Below the pieces are notes generated by a model, which was not told the DNA's origin, did no database searches, and saw nothing but the letters and a program-made list of their open reading frames with translations. The position numbers were made by a program, and so were the translations under genes. Shown in pieces: positions 1 through 11,690 of a DNA stretch of 64,000 nt. Where the stretch lies: NCBI GenBank assembly GCA_947652605.1, contig OX393581.1:48073924-48137923 (forward strand), given 5' to 3'. How positions within the stretch are numbered: the stretch's first letter is position 1; each line of letters starts with the position of its first letter. Source of the stretch: Elmis aenea. Its lineage: Eukaryota; Arthropoda; Insecta; Coleoptera; Elmidae.

Positions 1-88
1 ACTCCGAAAGGAGACGTCTAAGACCCCACTTTATTTTCAATAAAGAATCACCTTCCGAATTTTTTCGCATTATTTAAGAAACACCCTG
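1..88 (-). repeat. Foldback family A, terminal fragment cut by window edge
   Basis: The sequence ends in CACCCTG followed by TA. It contains the GGAGACGTCTAAG and TTTAAGAAACACC blocks that recur in inverse orientation at 2529-2639 and 21566-21690 and in the same orientation at 13140-13272 and 22060-22176. It is therefore one end of a family A foldback repeat whose remainder lies left of the window. Confidence 0.75.
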
Positions 89-104
89 TATATCATAATT
101 TGTG

Positions 105-211
105 TAACGTTATATAACGTTATATAACATAACAATTCATTTTTTAACGTTATGTAACGAAAACAAATAATAAATAACGTTATACAATAACGTAACGATT
201 TAAAACGTTAT
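105..211. repeat. Cluster of TAACGTTA-like palindromic motifs
   Basis: Within about 100 bases the self-complementary octamer TAACGTTA and close variants (AACGTTAT, GTAACG) recur at least six times at irregular spacing. It looks like a decayed short tandem repeat. The rest of 89-340 holds nothing else recognisable. Confidence 0.5.
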
Positions 212-339
212 TCCATCCCTGAATATAATACATATAAGTACACTAATTATTAACATGCACACTACCGCACAGTCTCTGCCTTTTAACTTTTGCTTAAACC
301 AACTCAAAAGGTCCTGTAGTGTCCAGAAGCTGGATCGCC

Positions 340-1310
340 TAGAGTCTAGGCCCTAGACGTTTCATGTTGATGGAGCCTTTCTTCGTGGCTCTTGGCAAAC
401 TTCTTAATGGTGTTGGTTACAGTGTCCATGTTGAGGTCCCGATGTATGTCACTATTTCTGCAATACCAAGGTGTATCAGCGATGTTCCTTAGTTGTTCTG
501 GAATCTCTGGATGATCTGAATATTACTCTGTTTGGTGCATCCCCATAGCTGTATTCCATATGTCCATACAGGCTTTAAAATTTGCTTGTATAGCAAAAGT
601 TTATCATGTAGGGACAAAGAGGAATTCCTCCCGATTAGCCAGTACATTTTTTTATATTTGATACCTATTTCTTCCCTTTTTTTCTTGACATGAACCTTCC
701 AGCGTAGCTTAGCGTCCAGTGTAATACCTAAGTATTTTGCTGTGTTGGAGTATGGAATTTGTATATTATTTAAGTTGATTGGTACATGTTCAATTTTCTT
801 GTTGGTATAATTGACATGTACTGACTTAGTTTCGTTTAACTTTATACGCCATGTTGATCTGATTGGCAGCTGCCTGTAATTTCTCGGATGATTCTAAAGT
901 GTTTCTTCCTACTGCAGATAACCGTGTCGTCGGCAAAGGTCGCTATAGTATTGTTTTCTAACTTTAGAATATCACAAGTATACAATAGGTATAGAACCGG
1001 ACCTAGTACGCTTCCTTGTGGAAGTCCTGCTTTCATTTCTTTAAGTTCTGAATAAGATTCTTCTTGCTTTATTCTGAAGAATTTGGGAGTATTGTTTTTG
1101 GAGGAGCGATCTTAGTTTGTAGTTTAAACCAACATGCCACACTTTGTCGAAAGCCTGCGCTACTTCTAGAAGGATTGAGAACAAACTTTTTTTTCTTCTA
1201 AGGCTTTTTCTATGAAATTCATTATTCTATGTATGTTTTTGGTCAATAGTTGAATGATTATTTCTAAGTCCAAATTGATATCAGGGAATTAGTTCTTTTT
1301 CTTCTATTAT
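340..1310 (-). pseudogene. Jockey-clade LINE, reverse transcriptase relic (5'-truncated)
   Basis: Read on the minus strand, the segment gives in order a finger/palm stretch with FDKVWH (about 1150), GLPQGSVLGPVLY and the catalytic FADD box (about 940-1025). Further downstream come NTAKYLGITLDAKLRW (about 690-750), LIGRNSSLSLHDKLLLYK and TYGIQLWGCTKQSN (about 530-620). This order and wording are typical of the thumb and C-terminus of Jockey-clade non-LTR retrotransposons. The frame is broken by several indels and stops, the endonuclease and ORF1 are absent, and there is no clear poly(A) tail at 340. It is a dead, 5'-truncated copy. Confidence 0.85.
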
Positions 1311-2528
1311 TTTTTATTATTAAAAAATTAAATTATAAAACTTGAACCTTCCAGTCTCTTTCTACCCCAATCCGTGAATATAAAAAACAACCCTGGGAGA
1401 TGTGCGAAAATGAGTCAACCAATCTACACTACACAGCACAATTATTATGTTAAAATGGCCTGTCAAAATATCAACACGGAACCATTTATGAATATTTATG
1501 CTTTATATAGAAAAGAATCTTTCGAACGTTCCCCCTAAGGATAAAAATATTTCACAAATTACTGCACACGTGAGTAGAGAGACTTTTTACAACTTCAAAT
1601 ACCGTTCAAGTTGAGAGTTTGAGCGAAGCACGTGTTTGTACATTCCTTGCAGAACTGTAACAAATCAAACCTCCCATTTACCGATAAAATAATGATACAA
1701 CGTAAGAATATAAAACACCGTAAACAGGAGAATACAGTTAAATCGCCATTCGTTAGTACAGCTAGTAGTAAGAACTGATAAATATTGCAGTTATTGCGAC
1801 TTACTCGAACAAATAAAACAGTCAAGAGACTTTACCAGCGATAAACGTTTAAGGCGACGCATTTTGCCGTCTCGAAAAGCCGCAATATTGCGGTTGAATT
1901 AATATGTGATCTCACAACTCCGGCATTTTTCACGTTGTGTGCGGTTTTAAAAATGTTACGAGATGTACAAAGGGCGTGCTGGCATGCGACAAGCTATGCG
2001 GAAGATGGGCGCAGTTGGATCTGATTGATTCAGTTCTCGTCTCGTCTCAATCTTTAAACAATGGAGGAGGGTTCGCCTTTTCCGATCTCATAAAAAGTGA
2101 AAATTGAAAACTGATTATCAGATATGAAACTGCTATTACGATAGCAGTTCAATCGCTGTCGTCCCACGCACATCAAAAACAGATTTGTCCGTCTCTCTGC
2201 TATTTCATATCGATCCTTTTTAATAAATATAATGTCTGTAATATGATAGGCACTGGCGAACACCAACTTAAGGAAGGATATCCATTAGATTATAGCAATT
2301 TAAAGATGTTTTTAAAGAGGCCACTAAGAATATGATTTACGGCTAGCGATTACAATAGCTTTTCTACACTGCCTAATTATTCTAGCTACCAAAAAACGAG
2401 CAGAGTTGTTTGAATTCCAAATTTCGAATCCGAATATCTTTAATATACAGGAAGAAACCCTTAATTCAGGCCAGCACGGGTATTCGCTTAATTCAAAAAA
2501 AGGAAGAGATTTAATTAAATTAGTTATA
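1311..2528. other. Intergenic, no gene recognised
   Basis: AT-rich sequence. A few open frames of 66-76 codons exist on the minus strand, but they show no recognisable motifs and no splice context. I see no repeat matching elsewhere in the window. Confidence 0.5.
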
Positions 2529-2639
2529 CAGGGTGTTTCTCAAATATTGCGAAAAAAATCGGGAGGTAATTCCTTATAGAAAATTATTTATTTAAAAAAA
2601 TTCCCTTAGACGTCTACATTTGGAGTTACACCCCTCTAA

Positions 2640-3811
2640 AGCATTAGATGCAAATATACAAGTTGATCTAGTACCTATATACTGATTTTGTAAAAGCCTT
2701 CGATAAAGTAAATTTTGATATCTTGTTAAATAAACTTCATTCGTTTGGATTCTCTTTAAAATTACTTGATCTTGTTCGTTCTTATTTAACAAACAGAGTT
2801 CAGTATGTTGTATATAATAGCTGCTATTCTTTCAAATATAAGGTTAGTTCAGGGGTACCCCAAGGTTCTAATCTCGGTCCACTATTATTTTTACTTTTTA
2901 TTAACGACTTGCCACTATCCATAAAATACTCTAGTAATTTAGTTTTTGCAGATGACCTAAAATTATGGTTAAATGTGAGATCAGTCAGTGATTGTAAGTC
3001 TCTACAAAATGACATTAACAATATATATATCAATGGAGCATGGAAAATAAGTTGCACTTTAACATTGCTAAATGCTCGGTGGTATCATATCACAGGAAGC
3101 ATAGTCCAATAATATTTTAGTATACAATGAAAGACATTTTGATAGGAAGGAAAACGAAAATTAACGATTTAGGAGTTATGCTTGACCCAAAATTAAATTT
3201 TGCTGAACATATACGTAAAAGTACAGAGGCAGCACTTAGATCATTGGGGTTCGTATTGCGGAACACTATTCACTTTAAACATGTTAGTTCTTTTTATTTT
3301 CTGTACAATTGTTTTGTGAAAAGCAAATTGGAGTATGCTTCTGTCATATGGAATCCTTTTTATGAAATCTATATAAAACAAATAGAAGCCGTTCAAAAAC
3401 GGTTCGTACGTTATATAATTTTTAAACAGACTGGTCTTTATCCATATTTAACAGCTTATAAAACTATGTTGAGTGAATTGCAGCTTAAATCCCTTGAGCG
3501 AAGACGGTGTTTGCTGGATCACGTGTAAGTATATTTTCAAAATCGTTAATCACAAAGTCTATGTCACTATAGATCTATTAAATAAAATTTCCTTTTTAGT
3601 GCCTCGATCAAACAGCCGTTGGGCTAGTATATTTTATTTGAACCAACCTCGTACTAATTTGCTTCAGGTGTCACCTTTGTACAGAATGTGTAAGGTGGCA
3701 AATATTTTTTCAGACGTTGATATTTTTTATAATTGTAGTGTTTCAACTTTCAAAAACAAAGCTTTACTGATTTTACGTGCACCGGTTCAATATGATTTAT
3801 TTTTGTATTAA
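2640..3811 (+). pseudogene. Reverse transcriptase ORF of LINE copy A (frameshifted)
   Basis: Successive frames encode KAFDKVNFDILLNKLHSFGF (about 2692-2755), the palm motif SGVPQGSNLGPLLFLLFIND (about 2845-2905), catalytic FADD (about 2945), then DLGVMLDPKLNFAEHIRKS, LEYASVIWNPFYE and EAVQKRFVRYI. This is the usual order of the RT palm, thumb and C-terminal region in the Jockey superfamily. There are at least three frame breaks: near 2675, between 3060 and 3130, and near 3520. Endonuclease and ORF1 are absent. The closest relative in this window is the LINE at 14235-15718. It cannot be functional. Confidence 0.85.
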
Positions 3812-4069
3812 TTAATGCACATATATTTATTTGTAATATTTTTTTTTTATGTTTTGGCTGATTAATAAAAGCATAGGTATATTATGTATTATGTATATGT
3901 CTGAGGATAGATTTGTATGATAAAACTAATTAATAGATTTTTCTTAATGCACACATTTATAATACCTATAATGTTACATATATTATGACGTATGTTATAT
4001 TATTGTATATCGCCCTATGATTGGGGTTTACCCCTGTTGGGTGTGATTTAATAAATAAATAAATAAATA
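2640..4069 (+). mobile_element. CR1/L2-like LINE copy A, 5'-truncated, (AAAT)n tail
   Basis: The insertion starts inside the RT fingers and ends in a short TAAA microsatellite tail (about 4049-4070) instead of poly(A), a habit of CR1/L2/Rex-type elements. Both boundaries are fixed because it splits family A sequence between CCTCTAAAG and AAAGGGGAGC; any target-site duplication is short (AAAG at most). Confidence 0.8.
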
Positions 4070-4883
4070 AAGGGGAGCGGTAAAATTAGGTTTTTATTTT
4101 GTTTCTCAAATTTGGATAAATGTAGAAGAATGATATTTGGTAGATGTTTTGTACTTATTAAGAGGTTTCCAATAGTTATATTTTTAATCATCTCCCATTT
4201 TCAGAAGGGGCTGAAAAATACGAACCCTTTGTATTTTTTACTAGAAATTTTTGGAGGCTTAAAATTTTGCCATTTAAAAAATGCTATCGAAAAGCTTGAT
4301 TTATTAGGAAACTTTTTTATACTTTAACTTTTCCTACAAAACATAGTATTTACGTAAAAAATGAAATGAGTGAACATGAACCATTAAATTAATATTCTAA
4401 ATGAAAACGATTCATTTTGGTGGTTACCATAGTTTATATATGTTCATATTGAGTAGAATTGACAAGTGATATCGTGTTGTCACCTCTTAAACTTCAAAAT
4501 AAATTACACCTGTCAATTCTAACCAATACGAACATTAACAAACCATGGTAACCACCAAAATGAATCGTTTTATGTTGAAATATTTAATGGTTCCTGTTCA
4601 ATTTTATTATTTTTTACTCAAAAACTGTAGGTTTTACGAGAAAAGTTAAACAATAAAAAAAAGTTTCGAAATTATTGAAGCTATCAAATAATTTTTTTAA
4701 ATTGCTAAATTTTAAGCCTCCAAAAATTCTGATTAAAAAAAACAACAGGGCTCACACTTTTCAGCCCCTTGTGAAAGTGGGAGATGATTAAAAACTAAAC
4801 TATGCGAAACCTTTTAAAAAGTAAATATCACTCTCCTGCATGTATCCAAATTTGAGAAATAAAAAAAAACCTGCTTTTATTAT

Positions 4884-5900
4884 TAATTTCTCACCAAATT
4901 TTATTCCTAACACAAGTTGGTCATGTTCTAAAACTAATTAAGATGGAAAAAAGTTCATAGGACACGAGATTTTAGCGACTTTTAGAAATAATAACAAGAG
5001 TAAAGCGCCCTTATTTTAAAAGTAACAAAAAGGTTTAGAAGAAAAAGTTGTCTAAAACTGAAAATTATATCTTAATATGAAATTTGACGTTCAATTTCCA
5101 ATTTTTATTTTCTTAGTAATGTAAACATCCAATAAGTTAGTCTGCTACAAATAGATAAGTGTTTTATTATTAATTTCTTAGAAAATTGTATTTCTAATAA
5201 AAGTTGGTGCATGTTCTAAAACATATTTTAAGATAAAAAACAGTAAAAAAAAAGTTTTTATGAACAACATAAAATGTAAAAATTAAAGGTGCCAATGGCC
5301 ACTGTAGCCGACATACCTACAAATAAATCTATGATAAGAAAAAGAGTTAATATGAAACAGTTGTAAAGATTTTAAAAATATGACCTAATATGATATTAGA
5401 CGTTTAATTTAATAATAATTTTTATAGTAATTTCAACATTAAAATAATCAAAAAGTCGCTAAAATCTATTGTCATATGAATTTGTATTGAATTTTTTTCA
5501 CATTTAAATTAGTTTTAGGTCATGCACAAACTTTTATCAGTAATAAAATTATCTGAGAAGTCGATAATGAAAAACTTTTCAATTTGTTGCACTTTAGAAT
5601 ATTAAAATAACTTTTTAAAAAATTGGAAATTTAATATCAAATTTTTAGGACGTATTTTTGAATCCTAAATTTTTTTTTATGAACTTTCTTTGCAACTCCC
5701 AAAATAAGGGCGCTTTACTTTTGTGAATATTTCTAAAATCGTTTAAATCTAGCATCCTATGAACTTCTTTTGGACTTTTTTTCATCTTAAAAACAGTTTT
5801 AGAGCACGCACCAGCTTTTGTCAAGAATAATTGTTTTTGAGAAATCAATAGTAAAAAACTTTTCCATTTGTTGCAGACTTTTTGAATGACGCTGCACAAT
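4884..5900. repeat. Foldback family B modular array
   Basis: The array is built from copies of a roughly 300-bp module in direct and inverted orientation. Module landmarks are AAAAGTTGGTGCATG, CATAGGACACTAGATTTTAG, GAGTAAAGTGCCCTTATTTT and an end resembling AAAAAGTCTGCAACAAATGG. Here two plus-oriented modules (about 4884-5150 and 5160-5340) are followed by two inverted ones (about 5450-5590 and 5590-5890). The same family is at 31040-31810 and 38235-39575. Confidence 0.75.
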
Positions 5901-7689
5901 GATAATAAGAAGAAGAAATCTTTATTTAGCTTTGTTTACAATACAACTTGCTTAATAATCTCACATGACAGCGATCAGTTTCCGGTAAAATAGAACTAAT
6001 TCCTATCTGACTTTATTTAGAAATGCGAAAATACAAGACAATGATAAATTGTAGCAAGAAGACATCAGTTAAATGGAATTAGAACATTAAGACAAACATA
6101 TATTGCTAAATCTCTTCGAACAGCGAGCTATTAAGGAAACAACGAACACAAAAGTTTCATAAAAAAAGCCAAATTGTTGCTTAACTTAAGCCAAAACACA
6201 GCATGAACACCTATTTCAAGTACACCTGGCTAATACTAGACAAGTAAATCAGGCACAGTCAAAATTTGCGAGAAATTTAAATCCGTAAACATTATAATCC
6301 ACTAATAAGCATATTTACTTAATTATAATACATAACCTAAACAAATACATTTAATTTAATGCGAACAACGGAAGCTACGTAAACACTAAGTTATAATATG
6401 TATTAAATTTCGTAAACCCGTTGTTTCATTAAAATTTTGGAACAAAAGAAGAGGAAATTTGATTGTGATAACAACTGAATTAAATGGAAGAAGATTTTGA
6501 TACAGTTCAACAAAGCTTGTATTTCCATTCAACCATTTTTCCCGGCTTGCCATTATTATTCCTCTTAAAATTGATGTTTATAAATAATTAGTCTACTAAT
6601 ATCAAATTGCAGATTTCAAAAACATTCCCAGATTTATCATTAAAATATTGTTACAGTAAACATTTCTTTTAAGGATAGTTTTAACAACAAAACCAACTAA
6701 AACAAAAATCGTATAAAATGTTGGATTTTTTGCGTAATTCATTTATTAATATGAAAAAGCTTTATTTAAAAGTCACTAAATCTTATTCGATATCGAAATT
6801 TTGTGTAAGTCGCTACCAGTGGTAAAATTACTAATCAGACCCTTTGGCTAACACAATTACTTGAATTACATTTTCTATAAATTATAACCTTTAAAATGAT
6901 TTATTGGTAATCAGTTTTTGTGCAAATGATAGATTATGTTGACCTCATTTTGTGAAATGCTTGAAAATAATTTCGAACAGCAACAATTACTTTTTTACAT
7001 TGTAAAATAAGATCTTAACGTTTCCTTGTATGGTAACATGCAAAGCAGATAAACAATGTGTTTCTTTGTTTTTTCGAAATAGTGTACGATTTGTAAAAAA
7101 AGGATTGTAAATTGTAATAAACTGCAGTAAATAAATTATATTTTGCAACAACAACAACATTTTTGCTATAAATAGTTTAATAGGTTTGCTATAAAATTAT
7201 AAATGCTTAATGTAAAATTTATTGTGTTATAATAAATATTTTAATTTTCTATTTAAAAAAATGTACAAACTTCATAAAAAGGAAAGAAGTTATTTTATAT
7301 TGATCTTGTCTTCCACATAATCACAATAAGCTTTCAAACGATAAAATAATGTTAAAAAAGTACCAAACAAAACTGTCAACTATGATCAATATGACATTAC
7401 ATGCATTTGTTTTGTTCTCTTTTTGCAAAGCCTACTAATTAATGTATGATCAATGTTCTACAAAAAACAACGCAGTGTTCACTATCGTAGATATTCTTTT
7501 GCTAGCGATTTTCTTAAAAATTTTGTTATGTAAGGGTATAAAAGTTTTAGTGCGTTGAAAGAAAAAAGAAAATGTCTTTCAAACCGTATAAAAAAATATG
7601 TATGCTTCCATTAAAAAAACAAATAACTCCTAAAAAAAACAAAATAAAACAAAAATTTGACATGAAAATATTTTGGGAAATACTGTATC
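5901..7689. other. Intergenic, very AT-rich, no gene recognised
   Basis: Apart from short CAACAACAAC and A/T runs, no coding frame, splice-flanked exon or internal repeat stands out. Confidence 0.5.
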
Positions 7690-8160
7690 AAACAACTTTT
7701 ATTTGATTCTTCTTTCCAATAACAAAATAAGTGGGGGTGTCAAAGCAAAACAACTACCCGCGCTATTTACATGGCAATCCGAAATGTACATCAATCCCTC
7801 AATAAAGACGAACACACCATAGTCATGTGTGTTGATCTCTCAAAAGCTTTCGATAGCGTTGACCACGAGATACTGCTAACGAAATTAGAACACTATGGTA
7901 TACGAGGGACCGCCCATAACTTTATAAAAAGTTATCTCTCGGAAAGAAACCAATACGTTGCCGGAAAAGACTCGTCAGGTGAATTTCTAAAATCTAACAA
8001 AAAGAAAATCAAAAAAGGAGTCCCGCCAGGATCAATCTTAGACCCCCTGTTATACATACTGTACACTAATGATTTTCCAGATTTTGCCAAAACTTCCCTT
8101 ATACAATTTGCCGATGACAAATCTACTATTATTAGTGAATCGGATTCCAAAAATTATTAA
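7690..8160 (+). pseudogene. Non-LTR reverse transcriptase fragment
   Basis: The frame reads TTTRAIYMAIRNVHQSL, then CVDLSKAFDSVDHEILLTKL (palm motif A), SYLSERNQYV, KKGVPPGSILDPLLYILYTN (the PQG box mutated to PPG and LGP to LDP) and FADDK (catalytic box). It is a Jockey/CR1-type RT core of about 155 codons, truncated on both sides and carrying missense changes at conserved positions. The first in-frame ATG (7771) is internal to the domain, so it is not a real start. It is unlike both the 2.7-kb and 14.2-kb copies, hence a third LINE family. Confidence 0.8.
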
Positions 8161-8257
8161 TCGTTATCTATCTTTCCATAGTTTTGGAATTGCAGTTTGT
8201 AGTTCAGAAACAACAGATGATTTTAGATTCGTCTTTAGCTCCTTAAAATACTAGAAA

Positions 8258-8306
8258 ACCTGACTTAACATAACCAACCTAACCTGGCCTAACCTAGCCT
8301 TACCTC
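8258..8306. repeat. Degenerate 5-bp repeat resembling the insect telomere motif
   Basis: Cut in register, the sequence reads TTAAC ATAAC CAACC TAACC TGGCC TAACC TAGCC TTACC, eight units of strict 5-base period with consensus TAACC, a rotation of CCTAA (complement of TTAGG). Confidence 0.55.
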
Positions 8307-9484
8307 AAATTTTTTATAACAAAAATAAAAATATTCACGGATTTTTCTACTTCGTAAAGAAATTCATAATTTTTATGATTATTTTTATTAATTAATTATG
8401 AATATTTGTTAAGTTTTATATCAAACTAATTATTTTTATAGCACTTATTTTTAATAGCAAAGAATATGTTTTATAGCAATTGCACTTTTTTGTAGTAGAT
8501 ACAAAAATTTTGGAAAAATATTAATATTTTTCGAGCATTTAATTTGTACTCAAAAAAATACAAAGCATCACTAAGTGGCATTTTAAGACTATGTTGTCTA
8601 ATTTAACCAACCTTGTGCTTTTCTCACTATCTACGTGATCCCAGTGGTACATGGTCAGTATAAGTCGATATCATTAAAAATATGTTCACTGGAGTACGTC
8701 AGGTTAAAAACATTTCGATATGTCAAATCCATAAACTAGAACTAGTCTACATATAGGTACATGTCACACACATTTTTGCTGCTGACGGGCGTTATATTAC
8801 GACGTATCAAGTTCGCGTTGGATACAACCTATACCCCAAAACAAATAATATGAAGCAGAGGAACTGAAGTGAAAATTTAATGTACTCTCGTTTCGAATCT
8901 CAAATTTCGAATGCCACGGCTTTTTCATTTAAATTCACTTGAAAACAATACAGTCGACAATAGCGACTCCTCAGCGGCGTGGCGGTTTAGAATTTCTAAA
9001 AACGTTTTACAAGCAACGCCTTTCCCTGCTACTCTTCAAACGAAAGACGCACATTCCATTTTGATTTAACATGTTTGTTCTGAATAATATTAAAGCTCAA
9101 TTATCGTTTGTCATAAAAACATCCCCTTCATAATTGTACTCGAATGTTGTTCATAATGCGAGATCGGCTTTCAAAGGCAAAGACCATGAATAACCAGGAT
9201 TATGTCAAGTGGAAACACTGAACTAAGACAGAACAAATCACTGAACTGAATGCGTATCATATTAAGTAGAAGGTATTATAAAATAACACCACTATCGCCA
9301 TATCCATTTCAATCCATGAATGGTAACTTAAGACCCATTCTCTTTCTGAAAACAAAGAGCAGGCCTGTACTTTATCAACAACGGCGCAGTTGAAATAATT
9401 CCTTACTGAGAAGCTTCATTTTGGATTTATTTCAACAACAACAATAATGCCACTACATACTGTTTTTATCAACGAAAACTGTGA
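8307..9484. other. Intergenic, no gene recognised
   Basis: Unique AT-rich sequence. No open frame longer than about 40 codons with credible signals and no match to other repeats in the window. Confidence 0.45.
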
Positions 9485-9540
9485 ACCACAATAATCATCA
9501 TCTACAGCAGCGAACCACAATAATCATCATCTATAGCAGC
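9485..9540. repeat. Tandem duplication of about 30 bp
   Basis: The block GAACCACAATAATCATCATC plus CTA(C/T)AGCAGC occurs twice back to back, immediately left of the putative hAT terminus at 9537. Confidence 0.7.
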
Positions 9541-9682
9541 GATTCCCAACTTGGGTCGCGAACTGTTTTGGGATTGGTCGCCGTAAATATTGACCCTAAA
9601 CGTATGAATTTAAAAAATTTAATTTAAATAATATTTTGGGTATACTTTATTGCAGGGAATATGTGAAAAATACATTTTTCTA

Positions 9683-10085
9683 CGACCACTAATGTAAATG
9701 ACTCGTACCGTACAGCCTGCATGCATAGTAAGTGGGTCCTTACGCACGGTAAACAAAAAGCACAGTTTTTTTTATAGAAATGAACAAAGTAGGCTCACTT
9801 CAAACAGTTCCTGCATGCTTAGTAAGTGAGTTATAACGCACGGTAAGCAAAACGCACACTTGTCTAGAAACGTCAAAGTAGGCTTACGTCAAAATTGACA
9901 ACGAAGGTACATGTGTAGCCAAAAAGCCGTTAAAATCGTAGGTATTATGTGATCGTAGAAAAAGTAAGCTACATAACACGAGTTGTAAAGCAATTACGCA
10001 CTCGCCGCGACGCGGCTCCGTGCGCAACTTTTCCACTCGGGCGTAATATGCTTCTTACAACTCTTGTTATGTAATATACTATTAA
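9683..10085. repeat. 400-bp repeat, copy 1 (second copy at 46047-46432)
   Basis: The copies share TACAGCCTGCATGCATAG, CCTTACGCACGGTAA and TAAGCTACATAA. Internally the block TGCATG(C/A)(A/T)TAGTAAGTG followed by GCACGGTAA occurs twice, about 110 bp apart. The right part folds on itself (CGAGTTGTAA against TTACAACTC). Copy 1 carries about 47 bp of GC-rich sequence (9995-10041) that copy 2 lacks. Confidence 0.75.
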
Positions 10086-10122
10086 AAAAACATTCACAAA
10101 ATTTTAACTGTTTTAAAAAACA

Positions 10123-10290
10123 AAAAATGTTGCTGAAGAGCAACATTTGTGCACAACAATAAGTAAAATGTGTTGTTGAAGGGCAGCTTTGTACAAAGCA
10201 ATAGATAAAATATGTTGCTGAAAAGTAACATTTGTGCAAAACGATAAATAAAATATGTTACCGAAGAGTAACATCTGTGCAACCCGACAT
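10123..10290. repeat. Minisatellite of about 43 bp, each unit a small hairpin
   Basis: Four units begin with variants of AAAATGTTGCTGAAGAGCAA and continue with TTGTGCA(C/A)AAC(A/G)ATAA. Unit 1 contains ATGTTGCT-GAAG-AGCAACAT, a perfect 8-bp stem with a GAAG loop. Units 3 and 4 keep most of the stem; unit 2 is the most diverged. The open frames over this region are translations of the repeat. Confidence 0.75.
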
Positions 10291-10763
10291 TTATTTTAGG
10301 TGCAAATTATTTTATTATAACATAGAGCTATACCACATTTTTCAGTTTGTAATTACATGCCACTATAAAACGTTTTTTCATGTAAACAGCAAGAAAATTT
10401 CGCAACGTCAAATTTGTAATTAATGCAAAATGTTGCTAATTGCCAACATAATTTTTATACTACTGCCATTCATGTACGGAGATACAATATTGCATAGTAA
10501 TTCGATAAACTTAACTTTGATCTGTTGGAAACTTTTTTCTACGTTAAAATATTCTATAATTTGAATACCTACAAAAATTGTAAATCTTTAATGCTATAAT
10601 AAAACCTAAAAATTAGGTTGTGATTTGATGACAAATTTTCGAAAACTACTTCCCTTTATGAAATTGTTTCTTGACATATGCATTACTAGAAGTGTTGTGT
10701 ATCATTAACAAGAAGAATTGTGCCAAAATAATTTTTATGGTTTTTACATAATACAAGAATATA

Positions 10764-10950
10764 CAGTGCGTACAAAAAGTAACGTAACGGATCAATACCT
10801 TGTCTTCTGACAACTTTACCAAAAAAGTTTTTTACAAAATTTGTTCGTGGTAATTTACTACTACATAACCTTAAATTATTTTCAACTATACACAGTGTTT
10901 TGTTTTTGCACACCGATACGTCACTTCGTTTTTTTAAATGGAACACTCAG
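10764..10950. repeat. Repeat family C, full copy
   Basis: It starts TA-CAGTGCGTACAAAAAGTAAC and ends GGAACACTCAG-TA. The same sequence appears at 43130-43214 (left part only) and, inverted, at 44738-44920. Confidence 0.7.
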
Positions 10951-11690
10951 TATATTTTATAATTCTTAGATGTAAAATTTAATTTTCTTTCAGAAATATA
11001 CCTATAGGTTTTATGTATCTAAAATCAGTAGGTTTTGAGATGTTTAAGTTTTTATAAAAATATTGACAAAAACAGGAGTCTAAAAAAATAATGATATTTC
11101 ATAACTTGGCTATATCAGAACGAATTCCTTTAAAACTTTGAAGGACAATAAAATGATAGAGATTTTTGACTAGGTAAAATTTTAAAATAATGGAAAGTGT
11201 GTTCCTTATGCCCGGTCAATTTAGCCAAACTTCAAACACCAATAAGTCAGTTTTATTAAATGGAACACACTATATATTTTTACATTTTTTTATTGATAAT
11301 GTATAATTATCTTCGAAAACTACTCCTTACATGTGTGAAATTGGATTTTCAGAAACAATATGTATTAAAATATTTCGAAATAAACACCTTGCGTATGAAA
11401 ATATCAATATGTAGGTACGTCAAAGAGATCATTAGAAAAAATATAAAACAAACCCATTCTTCATATACACCTTTACACCTACTTCATCATGTATGTGATA
11501 AATAAATTAATCTTTTAATTAAGCATACCAAATAGAAAAAGTAAAATTTAGTAAAACGATTTTTTTTAATAAACCCTTTTTTTTTAAATACGCATTACAA
11601 GCGAGGGTCGGTTTTTTGAAAGTGGGTCGCGACCTATAAAAGTTTGGGAGGCCCTGATCTGTGAAGTTGATGAAAAACATCGTTACTCAC

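Larger units (their letters stand above)
2529..4880. repeat. Foldback family A element, split by a nested LINE
   Basis: The left terminus (TA then CAGGGTGTTTCTCAAATATT) runs to 2639, is interrupted by a LINE, and resumes at about 4070 with GGGGAGCGGTAAAATTAGG, exactly as in the uninterrupted copy at 21566-22176. From 4070 to 4875 the sequence is one imperfect palindrome centred near 4485: the left-arm motif ATTCATTTTGGTGGTTACCA at about 4409-4428 has its complement at about 4545-4565, and further out CATCTCCCATTTTCAG pairs with the complement near 4780. The extreme right terminus is missing; family B sequence begins at about 4884. Confidence 0.8.
9537..11656. mobile_element. Putative non-autonomous hAT element with nested repeats
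   Basis: The left end is CAGCGATTCCCAACTTGGG and the right end, read as complement, is CAGGGCCTCCCAAACTTTT. Both continue into a GGTCGCGA block, a familiar hAT terminus. Flanking octamers ATCTATAG and ATCTGTGA agree at only 5 of 8 sites, so the target duplication is weak. It has no transposase; the interior holds a MITE (9683-10085), a hairpin tandem repeat and a family C repeat. Its right end lies 34 bp from the donor site of the exon at 11691. Confidence 0.5.

Noticed and set aside
1595..2266. Two minus-strand frames of 76 and 70 codons
   Set aside because: Composition and lack of motifs match random AT-rich sequence.
8620..8680. Possible minus-strand exon ending at a GTGAGA donor
   Set aside because: The frame is only about 37 codons including the supposed intron, with no supporting acceptor.
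9994..10282. Overlapping Cys/Tyr/Phe-rich frames
   Set aside because: They are translations of the 43-bp minisatellite.
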